From: Streptomyces gossypii
GTDB lineage: Bacteria; Actinomycetota; Actinomycetes; Streptomycetales; Streptomycetaceae
Assembly: GCF_025165795.1 (NCBI RefSeq)
Contig: NZ_JAJAGO010000004.1
Span: 124,001 to 188,000, forward strand
Direction of reading: 5' to 3'
DNA length: 64,000 bases
Under the pieces are notes generated by a model. It did not search any database, was not told where the DNA came from, and saw only the letters and a list, made by a program, of their open reading frames with translations. The translations under genes were made by a program, and so were the position numbers. How positions within the stretch are numbered: position 1 is the first letter of the stretch; each line of letters starts with the position of its first letter. This document shows, in pieces, positions 25,010-33,575 of the stretch.

Positions 25010-25714
25010 ATGACCGACGCCGGCCTCGCGCTGGAGGAACTCGCCGCCGACCGCGCACTGCTCGGCCGCACCAGCACGGCGGAGCGCGTCGCGAGCATCC
25101 TGCGCGACCGGATCGCCCAGGGGCTCTTCCACCCCGGGGTCCGGCTCTCCGAAGAGCGCATCGGCGGCGCGCTCGGCGTCTCCCGGAACACCCTGCGGGA
25201 GGCGTTCCGGCTGCTGACCCACGAGCGGCTGCTCGTCCACCGCCTGAACCGCGGGACATTCGTGCGCCGCCTCACCGAAGCAGACATCCTGGACATCTAC
25301 CGGGTTCGGCATCTCATCGAGTGCGCGGCCATCCGGGGGCTCGGCACCCCTCCGCACCGGCTGGACGAGGTGGCGGCGGCCGTCCGGTCCGGCGAGGAAG
25401 CGGCGGCGAAGGGCGACTGGAAGGATCTCGGGACGGCCAACATCCGCTTCCACCGCGCGATCGCGGGCCTGGCCCAGAGCACCCGGACCGACGACATGAT
25501 GCGCGCCGTACTGGCCGAGCTGCGCCTGGCCTTCCATGTCATGGACGATCCGCGCCGCTTCTACGAGCCCTACCTCAGCCGCAACCGCGAGATCCTGACC
25601 GCGCTGGACTCCGGTGACACGGAGCGAGCGGAACGCCTGCTGGGCTTCTACCTGGAGGACTCCCGCCGCCAGCTGGTCGAGGCATACCCCGACCGGCCCG
25701 CCGAGGACGACTGA
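25010..25714 (+). CDS. GntR/FadR-family regulator of the pyroglutamate locus
   Basis: 234 residues. The winged helix at ~25-85 contains RLSEERIGGALGVSRNTLRE and the wing HRLNRGTFVRRL; the C-terminal FCD-type helical domain has the metal/ligand His positions (RVRHLIE, FHRAI, YLSRNREIL). ATG 25010 follows AGAGAGG. Divergent from pxpABC and upstream of the DUF969-DUF979 genes. The inducer is probably 5-oxoproline or a related acid (inference). Confidence 0.92.
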   Translation: MTDAGLALEELAADRALLGRTSTAERVASILRDRIAQGLFHPGVRLSEERIGGALGVSRNTLREAFRLLTHERLLVHRLNRGTFVRRLTEADILDIYRVRHLIECAAIRGLGTPPHRLDEVAAAVRSGEEAAAKGDWKDLGTANIRFHRAIAGLAQSTRTDDMMRAVLAELRLAFHVMDDPRRFYEPYLSRNREILTALDSGDTERAERLLGFYLEDSRRQLVEAYPDRPAEDD

Positions 25715-26017
25715 CGGGCCGGCCCGCCCCCACTCCCCGCACCCGACCCGCGCCCGACCTGCCCAGCAGCCGCCCGCCCGCGACTCACGGCACGGCTGGC
25801 CCAGGACTGCGCCCGGGACTTCACCCGGGACGGTCTCAGGACGACCGGTACGGCCAAGGACGGCCAGAGGCACCCCGGGACGACACGACACCAATCGATT
25901 CCGCATCACTCCTCGTAACACTCTTGTCGGATCGTTGAACAATCCTCTAGCCTCCCAGCAATTCGCTTCTCGTACCCCTGAGGCGCAACTGCTCGTACAT
26001 CGGAAGGCCGAGGCGAC
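25715..26017. promoter_or_regulatory. Spacer with GntR-type operator before DUF969
   Basis: The ~300-bp region holds no gene. Near its end, 25931-25943 (ATCGTTGAACAAT) matches the pxpA palindrome at 12 of 13 positions when reversed. It is followed by TAGCCT-like promoter sequence and the ribosome binding site of the gene at 26018. This suggests the same GntR protein controls both operons. Confidence 0.72.
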
Positions 26018-26752
26018 ATGATCGTTCTGCTCGGCGTCCTCGTGGTGGTCCTCGGATTCGCCACACGACGCAACCCCCTGCTGGTGGTCGGAGTGGCCGG
26101 GATCGTCACCGGACTGCTGGGAAAGCTCTCACCCGTCGAGATCCTCCGGACCTTCGGTGACAGCTTCGCTTCCAGCCGTTCGGTGACGATCTTCGCCATC
26201 ACCCTGCCCGTCATCGGACTGCTGGAGCGCAACGGCCTCCAGCAGCAGGCCCGCACCCTCATCGGCAAGTTGGGCAAGCTCACCACCGGGCGCTTCCTCA
26301 CCCTCTACCTGTTCCTGCGCCAGCTGACCGCAGCCGTGGGCCTGCAGACCATCGGCGGCCCCGCGCAGAGCGTGCGCCCGATGATCGCCCCGATGGCCGA
26401 GGCCGCCGCCGAGCGGCAGAACGGCGGACGCCCGCTGCCGGAGCGGCTGCGCGAGAAGGTCCGTTCACACGCGTCCGGTTCGGACACCGTCGGGCTCTTC
26501 TTCGGCGAGGACTGCTTCCTGGCCGTCGGCTCCATCCTGCTGATCACCGGCTTCGTCAACAGCACCTACGACACCCATCTAGAGCCGCTGCAACTCGCCC
26601 TGTGGGCGATCCCCAGCGCCGTCTGCGCCTTCCTCATCCACGGTGCGCGGCTGCTTCGCCTGGACCGGACGCTGGAGCGCGAACTCGCCGCCTCCAACGC
26701 CGGTTTCACCGCCCACGACGGCGGCAACGCAGCCCAGGAGAAGGTCACATGA
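26018..26752 (+). CDS. DUF969 integral membrane protein
   Basis: 244 residues with ~6 transmembrane helices, beginning directly in a helix (IVLLGVLVVVLGFATRRNPL). Conserved polar segment: GLQTIGGPAQSVRPMIAPMA. DUF969 and DUF979 always occur together and are predicted to form one transporter. Genome context with pxpABC and pyroglutamyl peptidase points to 5-oxoproline or pyroglutamyl-peptide uptake (inference). Overlaps DUF979 by 4 bp (ATGA). Confidence 0.92.
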   Translation: MIVLLGVLVVVLGFATRRNPLLVVGVAGIVTGLLGKLSPVEILRTFGDSFASSRSVTIFAITLPVIGLLERNGLQQQARTLIGKLGKLTTGRFLTLYLFLRQLTAAVGLQTIGGPAQSVRPMIAPMAEAAAERQNGGRPLPERLREKVRSHASGSDTVGLFFGEDCFLAVGSILLITGFVNSTYDTHLEPLQLALWAIPSAVCAFLIHGARLLRLDRTLERELAASNAGFTAHDGGNAAQEKVT

Positions 26753-27717
26753 TCCAGTCCGAATGGTTCTTCTGGCTGGTCGGCGGGGTGTTCCTGCTGA
26801 TGGCACTGCAGATGTCCGTCGACCGCAGCAACCCCAAGCGCCTTGGCTCCACGGTCTTCTGGGGGTTGCTGGGCGCGTGCTTCATCTACAGCAGCTGGGT
26901 CACGGACAAGACAGCGCCCGCGGAACCGCTGGGTGTCGCCGTCCTCGTCATGATCTGTGTCGGCGGCTTCGGCCTCACCGGCAAAGGCGTGCCGCGCACC
27001 ACCGACGAGAAGGAGCGCACGGCCCTCGCGGCCCGCTGGGGCAACAAGCTCTTCCTCCCCGCCCTCACCGTCCCGCTGGTCGCGGTTGTCTGCGCCACCC
27101 TCGTCGACAAGGTGCGCATCGGGGGCGAACCCGTCCTGGAGGACGGCAGCGAGACGATCCTCGGGCTGGGCCTCGGTGCGCTGGCCGGCCTCGGCGTCGG
27201 CATGTGGGTACTGCGCGAGCGGAGGATCAGCGTGCCGGTGCACGCGGGACGCGGCCTGCTGGAGTCGATGGGCTGGGCACTGCTGCTGCCGCAGCTGCTG
27301 GCCGTGCTCGGCGCCATCTTCCAGGAGGCCGGGGTCGGCACCCAGGTCGGGAAGATCACCGAGTCGGTGCTGCCCGACGGGCAGCGGCTGGCAGCCGTCG
27401 CGCTCTACTGCGTGGGCATGGCGGTGTTCACCCTCATCATGGGCAACGCCTTCGCGGCCTTCCCGGTGATGACCGCCGCCGTCGGCTGGCCCGTACTGAT
27501 CGAGCAGATGGACGGCAACCCCGCCGCAGTGCTGGCCATCGGCATGCTCGCGGGATTCTGCGGCACGCTCTGCACCCCGATGGCCGCGAACTTCAACCTG
27601 GTGCCCGCCGCACTGCTGGAACTGAAGGACCAGTACGGCCCGATCAAGGCCCAGGTGCCGACCGCCATCCCGCTGCTCGGATGCAACATCGCCCTCATCT
27701 ACTTCTTCGCCTTCTAG
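26749..27717 (+). CDS. DUF979 integral membrane protein
   Basis: 322 residues, ~9 transmembrane helices. The C-terminal segment FCGTLCTPMAANFNLVPAAL is the strongest conserved block, resembling pore regions of dicarboxylate-type carriers. It is the obligate partner of DUF969. The start codon overlaps the DUF969 stop and the pcp gene begins 10 bp after its end, so all three are one operon. Confidence 0.92.
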   Translation: MIQSEWFFWLVGGVFLLMALQMSVDRSNPKRLGSTVFWGLLGACFIYSSWVTDKTAPAEPLGVAVLVMICVGGFGLTGKGVPRTTDEKERTALAARWGNKLFLPALTVPLVAVVCATLVDKVRIGGEPVLEDGSETILGLGLGALAGLGVGMWVLRERRISVPVHAGRGLLESMGWALLLPQLLAVLGAIFQEAGVGTQVGKITESVLPDGQRLAAVALYCVGMAVFTLIMGNAFAAFPVMTAAVGWPVLIEQMDGNPAAVLAIGMLAGFCGTLCTPMAANFNLVPAALLELKDQYGPIKAQVPTAIPLLGCNIALIYFFAF

Positions 27718-27726
27718 AGGTGCCCC

Positions 27727-28389
27727 GTGTCCGCTGAATCCTCCACTTCCAGGGTCCTCGTCACCGGCTTCGAGCCGTTCGACGGCGAGGCGGCCAACCC
27801 CTCCTGGCAGGCGGTCCGGCTGCTCGCCGAACAGCCGCCGGACGGGGTCGAGATCACCGCCGTCGAGCTGAGCTGCGTCTTCGGCAGGTCCCTCGACGAG
27901 CTGCGCGCGGCCGTACGGGAGGCCGACCCGGCTCTCGTCCTCTGCGTCGGCCAGGCCGGAGGCCGCACCGGTCTCACCGTCGAACGCGTCGCCCTCAACG
28001 TCGACGACGCGCGCATACCGGACAACGCGGGCCACCAGCCCGTCGACGAACCGATCGCCGACGACGGGCCCGCCGCGTACTTCGCCAGCCTCCCGGTGAA
28101 GGCCTGCGTCGCGGCCGTACGGGAGGCGGGCCTCCCCGCCGCCGTCTCCCAAACAGCGGGCACCTTCGTGTGCAACCACGTCTTCTACGGGCTCGCGCAT
28201 CTCATCGCCACCGAACGCCCGGCCCTGCGCGGGGGTTTCGTGCATGTGCCGTACGCCACGCACCAGGTGGTGGACGGCGCGGCACCCTCGATGTCGCTGG
28301 CCGACATCGCCACCGGCCTCGGCGCGATCCTCACCACGGCCGTCAGCCGCACAACTGACCTCCGGCTGCCGGGCGGAGCGACACATTGA
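27727..28389 (+). CDS. pcp: Pyrrolidone-carboxylate peptidase (peptidase C15)
   Basis: 220 residues. Removes N-terminal pyroglutamate from peptides. It begins VLVTGFEPFDGEAANPSW, with catalytic residues in VERVALNVDDARIPDN (Glu), SQTAGTFVCNHVFYGL (Cys) and GFVHVPY (His). Start GTG 27727. It makes the 5-oxoproline that PxpABC converts to glutamate, so it completes the pathway. Overlaps DUF2891 by TTGA. Confidence 0.95.
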   Translation: MSAESSTSRVLVTGFEPFDGEAANPSWQAVRLLAEQPPDGVEITAVELSCVFGRSLDELRAAVREADPALVLCVGQAGGRTGLTVERVALNVDDARIPDNAGHQPVDEPIADDGPAAYFASLPVKACVAAVREAGLPAAVSQTAGTFVCNHVFYGLAHLIATERPALRGGFVHVPYATHQVVDGAAPSMSLADIATGLGAILTTAVSRTTDLRLPGGATH

Positions 28390-29525
28390 GCGACATCGGA
28401 CACCTCACCTCATCCGGCACCGAACCGCACGCCGCCCCAGGCGGCACCGGGAGCCGGAACCCGCCCCGCAGCGCCGCGCTGGCCGCACGCGCGGACACCT
28501 ACACCCGGCTGGCCCTCGCCAACATCACCCGGGAATACCCCTACTCCCCCGCCCACCTGCTCCGCGGCCCCCAGGACCTGGTCCCACCTCGCACCTGTCA
28601 CCCGGCGTTCTACGGGGCCTACGACTGGCACTCCTCGGTGCACATGCACTGGCTGCTGCTCCGGATGCTGCGCCGCTACCCCGACCGCGTCGGACGAGCC
28701 GACGCGGCAGCGGTCGCCAGCGCGCTGGACACCCACCTCACCCCCCGCGCGCTGGCCACCGAATGCGCCTATGTCCGCGCCCACCCCGGCTTCGAACGGC
28801 CCTACGGCTGGGCGTGGTCGCTGGCGCTGGCCGCCGAGAGCAAGGCGCTCGGCACCGAAAGCTGGTTCACCGCCCTCGAACCGCTCAGCTTCACCGTGGC
28901 CGAACTCCTGCTGTCCTGGCTGCCCCGGGCCACCTGGCCCGTACGGCACGGGACGCACGCCAACAGCGCGTTCGCCCTCGGGCTGATCCTGGACAGCGCC
29001 GAACAGGCCGGGGTGCCGGAGCTGATCGAGCCCTGCCAGGAGAAACTGCGGGAGTGGTTCCTCGCGGACCGCGGCCCGTCCCTCCGCTGGGAGCCGTCGG
29101 GACAGGACTTCCTCTCCCCCTCACTCTGCGAGGCGGACGCGATGCGCCGGGTCCTCCCCGGGCCGGACTTCGCCGGCTGGCTCACGGTCTTCCTTCCCGA
29201 ACTCTCCAGCGAACCGAGCGCGTTCCTCACCCCGCCCCGGGTCTCGGACCCCTCCGACCCCCAGATCGGGCACCTGCTGGGACTCTGCCTCAGCCGCGCC
29301 GCCGCCCTGCGGGGGCTCGCCCACGCCCTCCCCGACGGCGACCCGCGCCTCGCCGCGCTCACCTCGGCGGCGGACACACACCTGGCGGCCGGTCTCCCGG
29401 CGACGGTCTCCGGCGACTTCACCACCGACCACTGGCTGGCCACCTTCGCGGTCCTCGCGCTGGAGCAGGACACCCCGCCGACCTCTCCTGCACGGGCGGC
29501 ACCACCGGATCGCGTACGCGGGTGA
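28386..29525 (+). CDS. DUF2891 family protein
   Basis: 379 residues from TTG 28386. Recognisable blocks are REYPYSPAHLL, HPAFYGAYDWHSSVHMHWLL, HANSAFALGLIL and SGQDFLSPSLCEADAMRRVL, typical of DUF2891, an all-helical (alpha/alpha-toroid) family with no known activity. The acidic/His-rich AYDWHSSVH stretch suggests a catalytic or metal site. Its fusion into the pyroglutamate operon suggests a peptide- or sugar-related hydrolase, but that is inference. Confidence 0.88.
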   Translation: MSDIGHLTSSGTEPHAAPGGTGSRNPPRSAALAARADTYTRLALANITREYPYSPAHLLRGPQDLVPPRTCHPAFYGAYDWHSSVHMHWLLLRMLRRYPDRVGRADAAAVASALDTHLTPRALATECAYVRAHPGFERPYGWAWSLALAAESKALGTESWFTALEPLSFTVAELLLSWLPRATWPVRHGTHANSAFALGLILDSAEQAGVPELIEPCQEKLREWFLADRGPSLRWEPSGQDFLSPSLCEADAMRRVLPGPDFAGWLTVFLPELSSEPSAFLTPPRVSDPSDPQIGHLLGLCLSRAAALRGLAHALPDGDPRLAALTSAADTHLAAGLPATVSGDFTTDHWLATFAVLALEQDTPPTSPARAAPPDRVRG

Positions 29526-29815
29526 CGTACCGGGGGCCTACGACCTGGTGCACGCGGCGGGGCGCACGCGCGGCGGCCCTCAGCGCCTGACCGACGGCGC
29601 CGGGACGTGCAGCACCACGAGGGCGATCGCGACGGTCAGCTCCCGCTCCGCGTCATCGAGCCGCGGTGAGACCGCTGCCGCGGGCCCGGCGGAATGGCCC
29701 CGAGCGCACAGCGGCAGCGCAGCGTCATCCCCGGATCGTCCGAGGGGCGGTCCTCGCCGCGGTCGCCGTCAGCGCGTAGGAGCACCGGAGGCGGGCCCGC
29801 TAAGGTGGGCAGCGA

Positions 29816-29945
29816 ATCGAATGCCTTCGATCGGGAGAAGCCGGTGCGAATCCGGCGCTGACCCGCAACCGTGATGGTGGCCGAAGCGCGCCCTGCCGCA
29901 GCGCGCGCACGGACACCCGAGCCGGAGCCCCCGGTCGCAGGCAGG
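29816..29945 (+). ncRNA. Cobalamin (AdoCbl) riboswitch
   Basis: The core GCCGGTGCGAATCCGGC followed by GCTGACCCGCAACCGT (29839-29872) is the classic cobalamin riboswitch core; a B12-box-like segment (GAGCCGGAGCCCCCGGTC, ~29919-29936) closes it. A downstream hairpin (CGGAGCC 29950-29956 with GGCTCCG 29983-29989) could be the expression platform. It precedes the 30105-36087 operon by ~150 bp, indicating that B12 represses the operon. Confidence 0.93.
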
Positions 29946-30104
29946 CTTTCGGAGCCGCGCTCCCGCCGCAGGGCGGAGCCGTGGCTCCGGCACCGTCGAG
30001 GTATACGGAGCTGAGCCGGGTGTGCCGCCGCGTGAAGTGTTGCCGCGCGACGGGGCGGCCGTGTCTGCTGCGTGCCGTCCCGTCTCCACCGAAAGGCACC
30101 CGTC

Positions 30105-31418
30105 ATGTATCTGCGCCGAAGCGCCGCGGTCCTCGCCGCCTCCACCGTGCTGTGTACGGCAGCGGCAGCAGCGGTGTCCCCGGTCGCGTTCGCCGCGCCC
30201 GCCGCCGCCGGTGACGACGACGGCCTGTACGGCAAGGGTGACCCGAAGTACGACGGTGTGTGGCGGCAGTCGGTGGCCCTGCTGGCGCAGGACACCGTGG
30301 GCGTCACCCCCGGGGCCGAGGGCGAGAAGTGGCTCCTGGGCCAGCAGTGCGCGGACGGCTCGTTCGCCGCCTACCGTGCCGACCCCGGCGAGAAGTGCGG
30401 CAAGCAGACACCGGCGGACATCAACGCCACGGCGGCGGCGGTGCAGGCACTGGCGGCGCTGGGCGGGCACAGCAAAGCCGTGGAGAAATCCGTGAGCTGG
30501 CTGGAGTCCGTCCAGAACGAGGACGGCGGCTGGGGGTACAACCCGGGAAGTCCCTCGGACGCCAACTCCGTCTCGATCGTGATCGGCGCCTTCGCGGCAG
30601 TCGGCCAGGACGCGTCGAAAACGGTCTCGGAAAAGGACAATACGCCCTTCGACGCGCTGGCCGGCCTCCAGCTCCGCTGTGACGCCAAAGCCGCCGAGCG
30701 GGGCGCCTTCGCCTACCAGCCGGACAAGAAGGGCGCACTGGCCCCGAACGCCGACGCGACCGCCGCGGCTGCGCTGGCCGGGCTCGACGAAGGACTCGTC
30801 GTCGAACCGCTGGAGAAGGACGACGAGGAAAGCCCCGAACCGCTCAAGTGCGGCGGGAACGACGGCGGAGACGACAAGGACGGCGGCAAGGGCGGCGCCG
30901 AGGAGCCGGAAGACGCGGCGGAGGCCGCCGCGGCCTACCTCGCGGACGTCCTGGAGAAGAACGACCACCACCTCGACTCCGTCACCCCTGGTGCCGAGGA
31001 CCAGCCGGACTACGGCAACACCGCCGACGCCGTGATCGCGCTGGCCGCGGGCGGCCACGGCGACGAGGCCCGCGCGACACTCGGCTGGCTGGAGAAGCAC
31101 GCGGCGGACTGGGACAAGTCCAAGGCGGACCCGGCCGCGCTGGGCAGCCTCGTCCTCGCCTCCCGGGCGGCGGGCGCCGACCCCCGCGACTTCGGCGGTA
31201 CGGACCTGGTCAAGCGGCTGAACGCAACCGGCCCCACCCCCAGGAAGGTGGCCACACCGGAGGAGACCGCGGCAGCCACGAAGGAGGGCGACGATGACGG
31301 CAAGGACGACGACGACAACAGCACCGTCCTGACCTTCTCCCTGATCGGCGCCGGGCTCGCGGCGGGTGCCGGAATCGGCTTCCTGCTCTCCAGCCGCCGG
31401 AAGCGGCAGGGCCTGTGA
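30105..31418 (+). CDS. Secreted, membrane-anchored alpha/alpha-toroid protein of B12 operon
   Basis: 437 residues: Ala-rich signal peptide (cleavage near AFAAP), an (alpha/alpha)-type repeat domain (QQCADGSFAAYRAD, WLESVQNEDGGWGYNPG, LQLRCDA, WLEKHAADW), an acidic low-complexity linker, and a C-terminal helix followed by SSRRKRQGL. It is anchored outside the membrane. The repeat domain is of the prenyltransferase/squalene-oxidase class, the same fold class as the alpha-domain of transcobalamin/intrinsic factor. Under B12 riboswitch control and first in an ECF operon, it is a likely B12-capture protein (inference). ATG 30105 behind GAAAGG. Confidence 0.88.
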   Translation: MYLRRSAAVLAASTVLCTAAAAAVSPVAFAAPAAAGDDDGLYGKGDPKYDGVWRQSVALLAQDTVGVTPGAEGEKWLLGQQCADGSFAAYRADPGEKCGKQTPADINATAAAVQALAALGGHSKAVEKSVSWLESVQNEDGGWGYNPGSPSDANSVSIVIGAFAAVGQDASKTVSEKDNTPFDALAGLQLRCDAKAAERGAFAYQPDKKGALAPNADATAAAALAGLDEGLVVEPLEKDDEESPEPLKCGGNDGGDDKDGGKGGAEEPEDAAEAAAAYLADVLEKNDHHLDSVTPGAEDQPDYGNTADAVIALAAGGHGDEARATLGWLEKHAADWDKSKADPAALGSLVLASRAAGADPRDFGGTDLVKRLNATGPTPRKVATPEETAAATKEGDDDGKDDDDNSTVLTFSLIGAGLAAGAGIGFLLSSRRKRQGL

Positions 31419-32143
31419 GCGGCGCCGCCAGATTCTCGCTGGTGGCGGGTCTGCTCGGAAGCCTGCTGGCCCTCACCGCCACTCCCGCCCACGCGGACGG
31501 GTACCGCTACTGGTCCTTCTGGGAGCAGCAGAGCAGCGAGAAATCCGAGAACGGCAAGCAGGACGACTGGAAGTACGCCACCCAGGGCCCATCCCTGCTG
31601 CGTCCGGACGACGGCGCGGTTGTCGGCTTCCGCTTCTCCGTCAGCGAGGACTCCGCGGACGCGGCCAAGCCGCGTGGTGCGGCCGACTTCGACGCGATAT
31701 GCGCCGATACGCCGGAGAAGTCCGGCAGCAAACGGATCGCCCTGGTCGTCGACTTCGGCACGGCAGCCGACGCACGCTCCGGCGAACAGCCGCCGGAGGC
31801 GCGTACGGCCTGTGCACGGGTCGGCGGCGACGCCTCCGCCGCCGACGCGCTGGCCGCCGAGGTGAAGCCGCTGCGCTACAGCTCCGACGCGCTGCTGTGC
31901 GCGATAGCGGGCTACCCGGAGTCGGGCTGCGGCGAACAGGTCTCGGGCTCCGGCAAGGACGCGGACGGCGCGGACGGCGCGCAGGGGAAGCAGGACGCGC
32001 GATCGCCGGACGACTCCGCCGCGAGTGACGGCGGCGGTGACGGCGGCGGCCTGCCGACGGGCCTCGGCGTCGCCGCCGGAGCGGGCGCGGTGCTCCTCCT
32101 GGCGGCCGGCGCGGTCTGGCAGTCGCGGCGCCGTCGCGGATGA
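31415..32143 (+). CDS. SCO2322-family membrane-anchored exported protein
   Basis: 242 residues. Signal peptide ends near AHADGYRYW; the domain starts GYRYWSFWEQQ and has an aromatic pattern (WKYATQGPSLLRPDDG, FRFSVSED) with four Cys. A Gly/Asp-rich linker and C-terminal helix ending QSRRRRG anchor it. GTG start overlaps the toroid gene by 4 bp, so the two are made in equal amounts and probably interact. It may be the counterpart of the beta-domain of transcobalamin-type proteins (speculative). Confidence 0.88.
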   Translation: MSGAARFSLVAGLLGSLLALTATPAHADGYRYWSFWEQQSSEKSENGKQDDWKYATQGPSLLRPDDGAVVGFRFSVSEDSADAAKPRGAADFDAICADTPEKSGSKRIALVVDFGTAADARSGEQPPEARTACARVGGDASAADALAAEVKPLRYSSDALLCAIAGYPESGCGEQVSGSGKDADGADGAQGKQDARSPDDSAASDGGGDGGGLPTGLGVAAGAGAVLLLAAGAVWQSRRRRG

Positions 32144-32147
32144 CCGC

Positions 32148-33575
32148 GTGACCTCGCGGCGCACGAAGGCAACGGCAGGCACGGCAGGCGACGTGCCGCT
32201 CGCGGCCCCCGCCCGCTCCCGAGACCGCGCACGGCGGCTGCGCGCGCCGGAGGCGACCCGTGCCGGTGCGCTGCACGCCGGTGCCTGGTGGCTGTGGGCA
32301 CTCGGACTGGCCACGGCGGCGTCCCGCACCACCAATCCGCTGCTGCTGGCCCTGCTGATCGCGGTCGCCGGTTATGTGGTCGCCGCCCGCCGTACGGACG
32401 CGCCCTGGGCGCGCTCGTACGGCGCGTTCCTCAAGCTCGGGCTGCTCGTGCTGCTGATCCGGATGGTCTTCGCCTTCTTCCTGGGCTCCCCCATCCCCGG
32501 CAGCCATGTGCTGGTCACCCTTCCCGAGTTGCCGCTCCCCGACTGGGCGCAGGGCGTGCGGATCGGCGGCCGGGTCACCGCCGAGGGCATGCTCTTCGCC
32601 TTCTACGACGGGCTGAAGCTCGCCACGCTGCTCATCTGCGTCGGCGCGGCGAACGCCCTGGCGAGCCCCGCGCGGCTGCTCAAGTCGCTGCCCGGCGCGC
32701 TGTACGAGGCGGGGGTCGCCGTCGTCGTCGCGATGACCTTCGCACCGAACCTCGTCGCCGACGTGCAGCGGCTGCGCTCCGCCCGCCGTCTGCGCGGGCG
32801 CAGCGACCGGGGCGTCAAGGCGCTGCTCCAGGTCGGGCTGCCGGTGCTGGAGGGCGCGTTGGAGCGCTCGGTGGCGCTGGCCGCCGCGATGGACGCGCGG
32901 GGGTACGGCCGCACCGCGCACCTCCCACGCGCCGTACGGCACACCACCACCGCACTCACCCTCGGCGGACTGCTGGGGATCTGCGGGGGCTCGTACGGGC
33001 TGCTCGCCGCAGAGGGTGCCGGTCTCGGACTGCCGGTGCTGCTGGCCGGAGTCGCCGCCGCGCTGGGCGGACTCCGGCTGGGCGGACGGCGCAGCGTACG
33101 CACCCGCTACCGGCCCGATGTGTGGGGAGTACGGGCCTGGCTGGTGGCCGGGTCCGGGGCGGCGGTCGCCGCGCTGCTCATCGGGGCGAGCGGACAGTAC
33201 CCGGAGGGCCTCCACCCGCCGGCCATCCCGCTGGCCGCGCCACCGCTCCCACTGTGGCCCGCCGCGGCCCTGCTGCTCGGGCTCCTCCCGGCGTTCGTCG
33301 CCCCGGCCCCGTCCCCGTCCCCGTCCCAGGAAACCCCCGTGCGACCGGGCGCGGACGCCGAGGACACGCTCCCGGCAAGCCGCCCCCACGCCGCCCGCCG
33401 CCCTTCCGCACCAGCCCCGGACGCCACCGGCCTGCCCACACCCCCTCCGCGCCCGGGACGGAACGTTCACGCACCGGCCACCTCCGCCCGCGCACCCGCA
33501 CCCGCACCCGCACCCCGCGCAGCGGACCGCAGGCCCCCCGCCCCGCCGCCGTCCCACGAGGAGGCATCGCAGTGA
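32148..33575 (+). CDS. ECF transporter transmembrane (T) component, CbiQ/EcfT type
   Basis: 475 residues, longer than usual EcfT (~260). About 5-7 transmembrane helices and the two coupling motifs for ATPases: LRSARRLRGRS and AAAMDARGYGR (Ala-Arg-Gly). The last ~120 residues are a Pro/Ala-rich cytoplasmic tail (not in typical EcfT). GTG 32148 lies 4 bp after the previous stop and the gene overlaps the ATPase gene by GTGA. Confidence 0.9.
   Translation: MTSRRTKATAGTAGDVPLAAPARSRDRARRLRAPEATRAGALHAGAWWLWALGLATAASRTTNPLLLALLIAVAGYVVAARRTDAPWARSYGAFLKLGLLVLLIRMVFAFFLGSPIPGSHVLVTLPELPLPDWAQGVRIGGRVTAEGMLFAFYDGLKLATLLICVGAANALASPARLLKSLPGALYEAGVAVVVAMTFAPNLVADVQRLRSARRLRGRSDRGVKALLQVGLPVLEGALERSVALAAAMDARGYGRTAHLPRAVRHTTTALTLGGLLGICGGSYGLLAAEGAGLGLPVLLAGVAAALGGLRLGGRRSVRTRYRPDVWGVRAWLVAGSGAAVAALLIGASGQYPEGLHPPAIPLAAPPLPLWPAAALLLGLLPAFVAPAPSPSPSQETPVRPGADAEDTLPASRPHAARRPSAPAPDATGLPTPPPRPGRNVHAPATSARAPAPAPAPRAADRRPPAPPPSHEEASQ

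Noticed and set aside
26566..28386. 606-residue minus-strand frame
   Set aside because: Antisense of DUF969/DUF979/pcp; composition is His/Gly/Asp-rich shadow.
29816..29875. tRNA-like T-loop (GCGAATCC) near 29845
   Set aside because: Belongs to the cobalamin riboswitch core; no acceptor stem.
32288..33571. Extension of the ECF ATPase frame upstream
   Set aside because: Overlaps the EcfT gene in another frame; Arg-rich; ATPase starts at GTG 33572.
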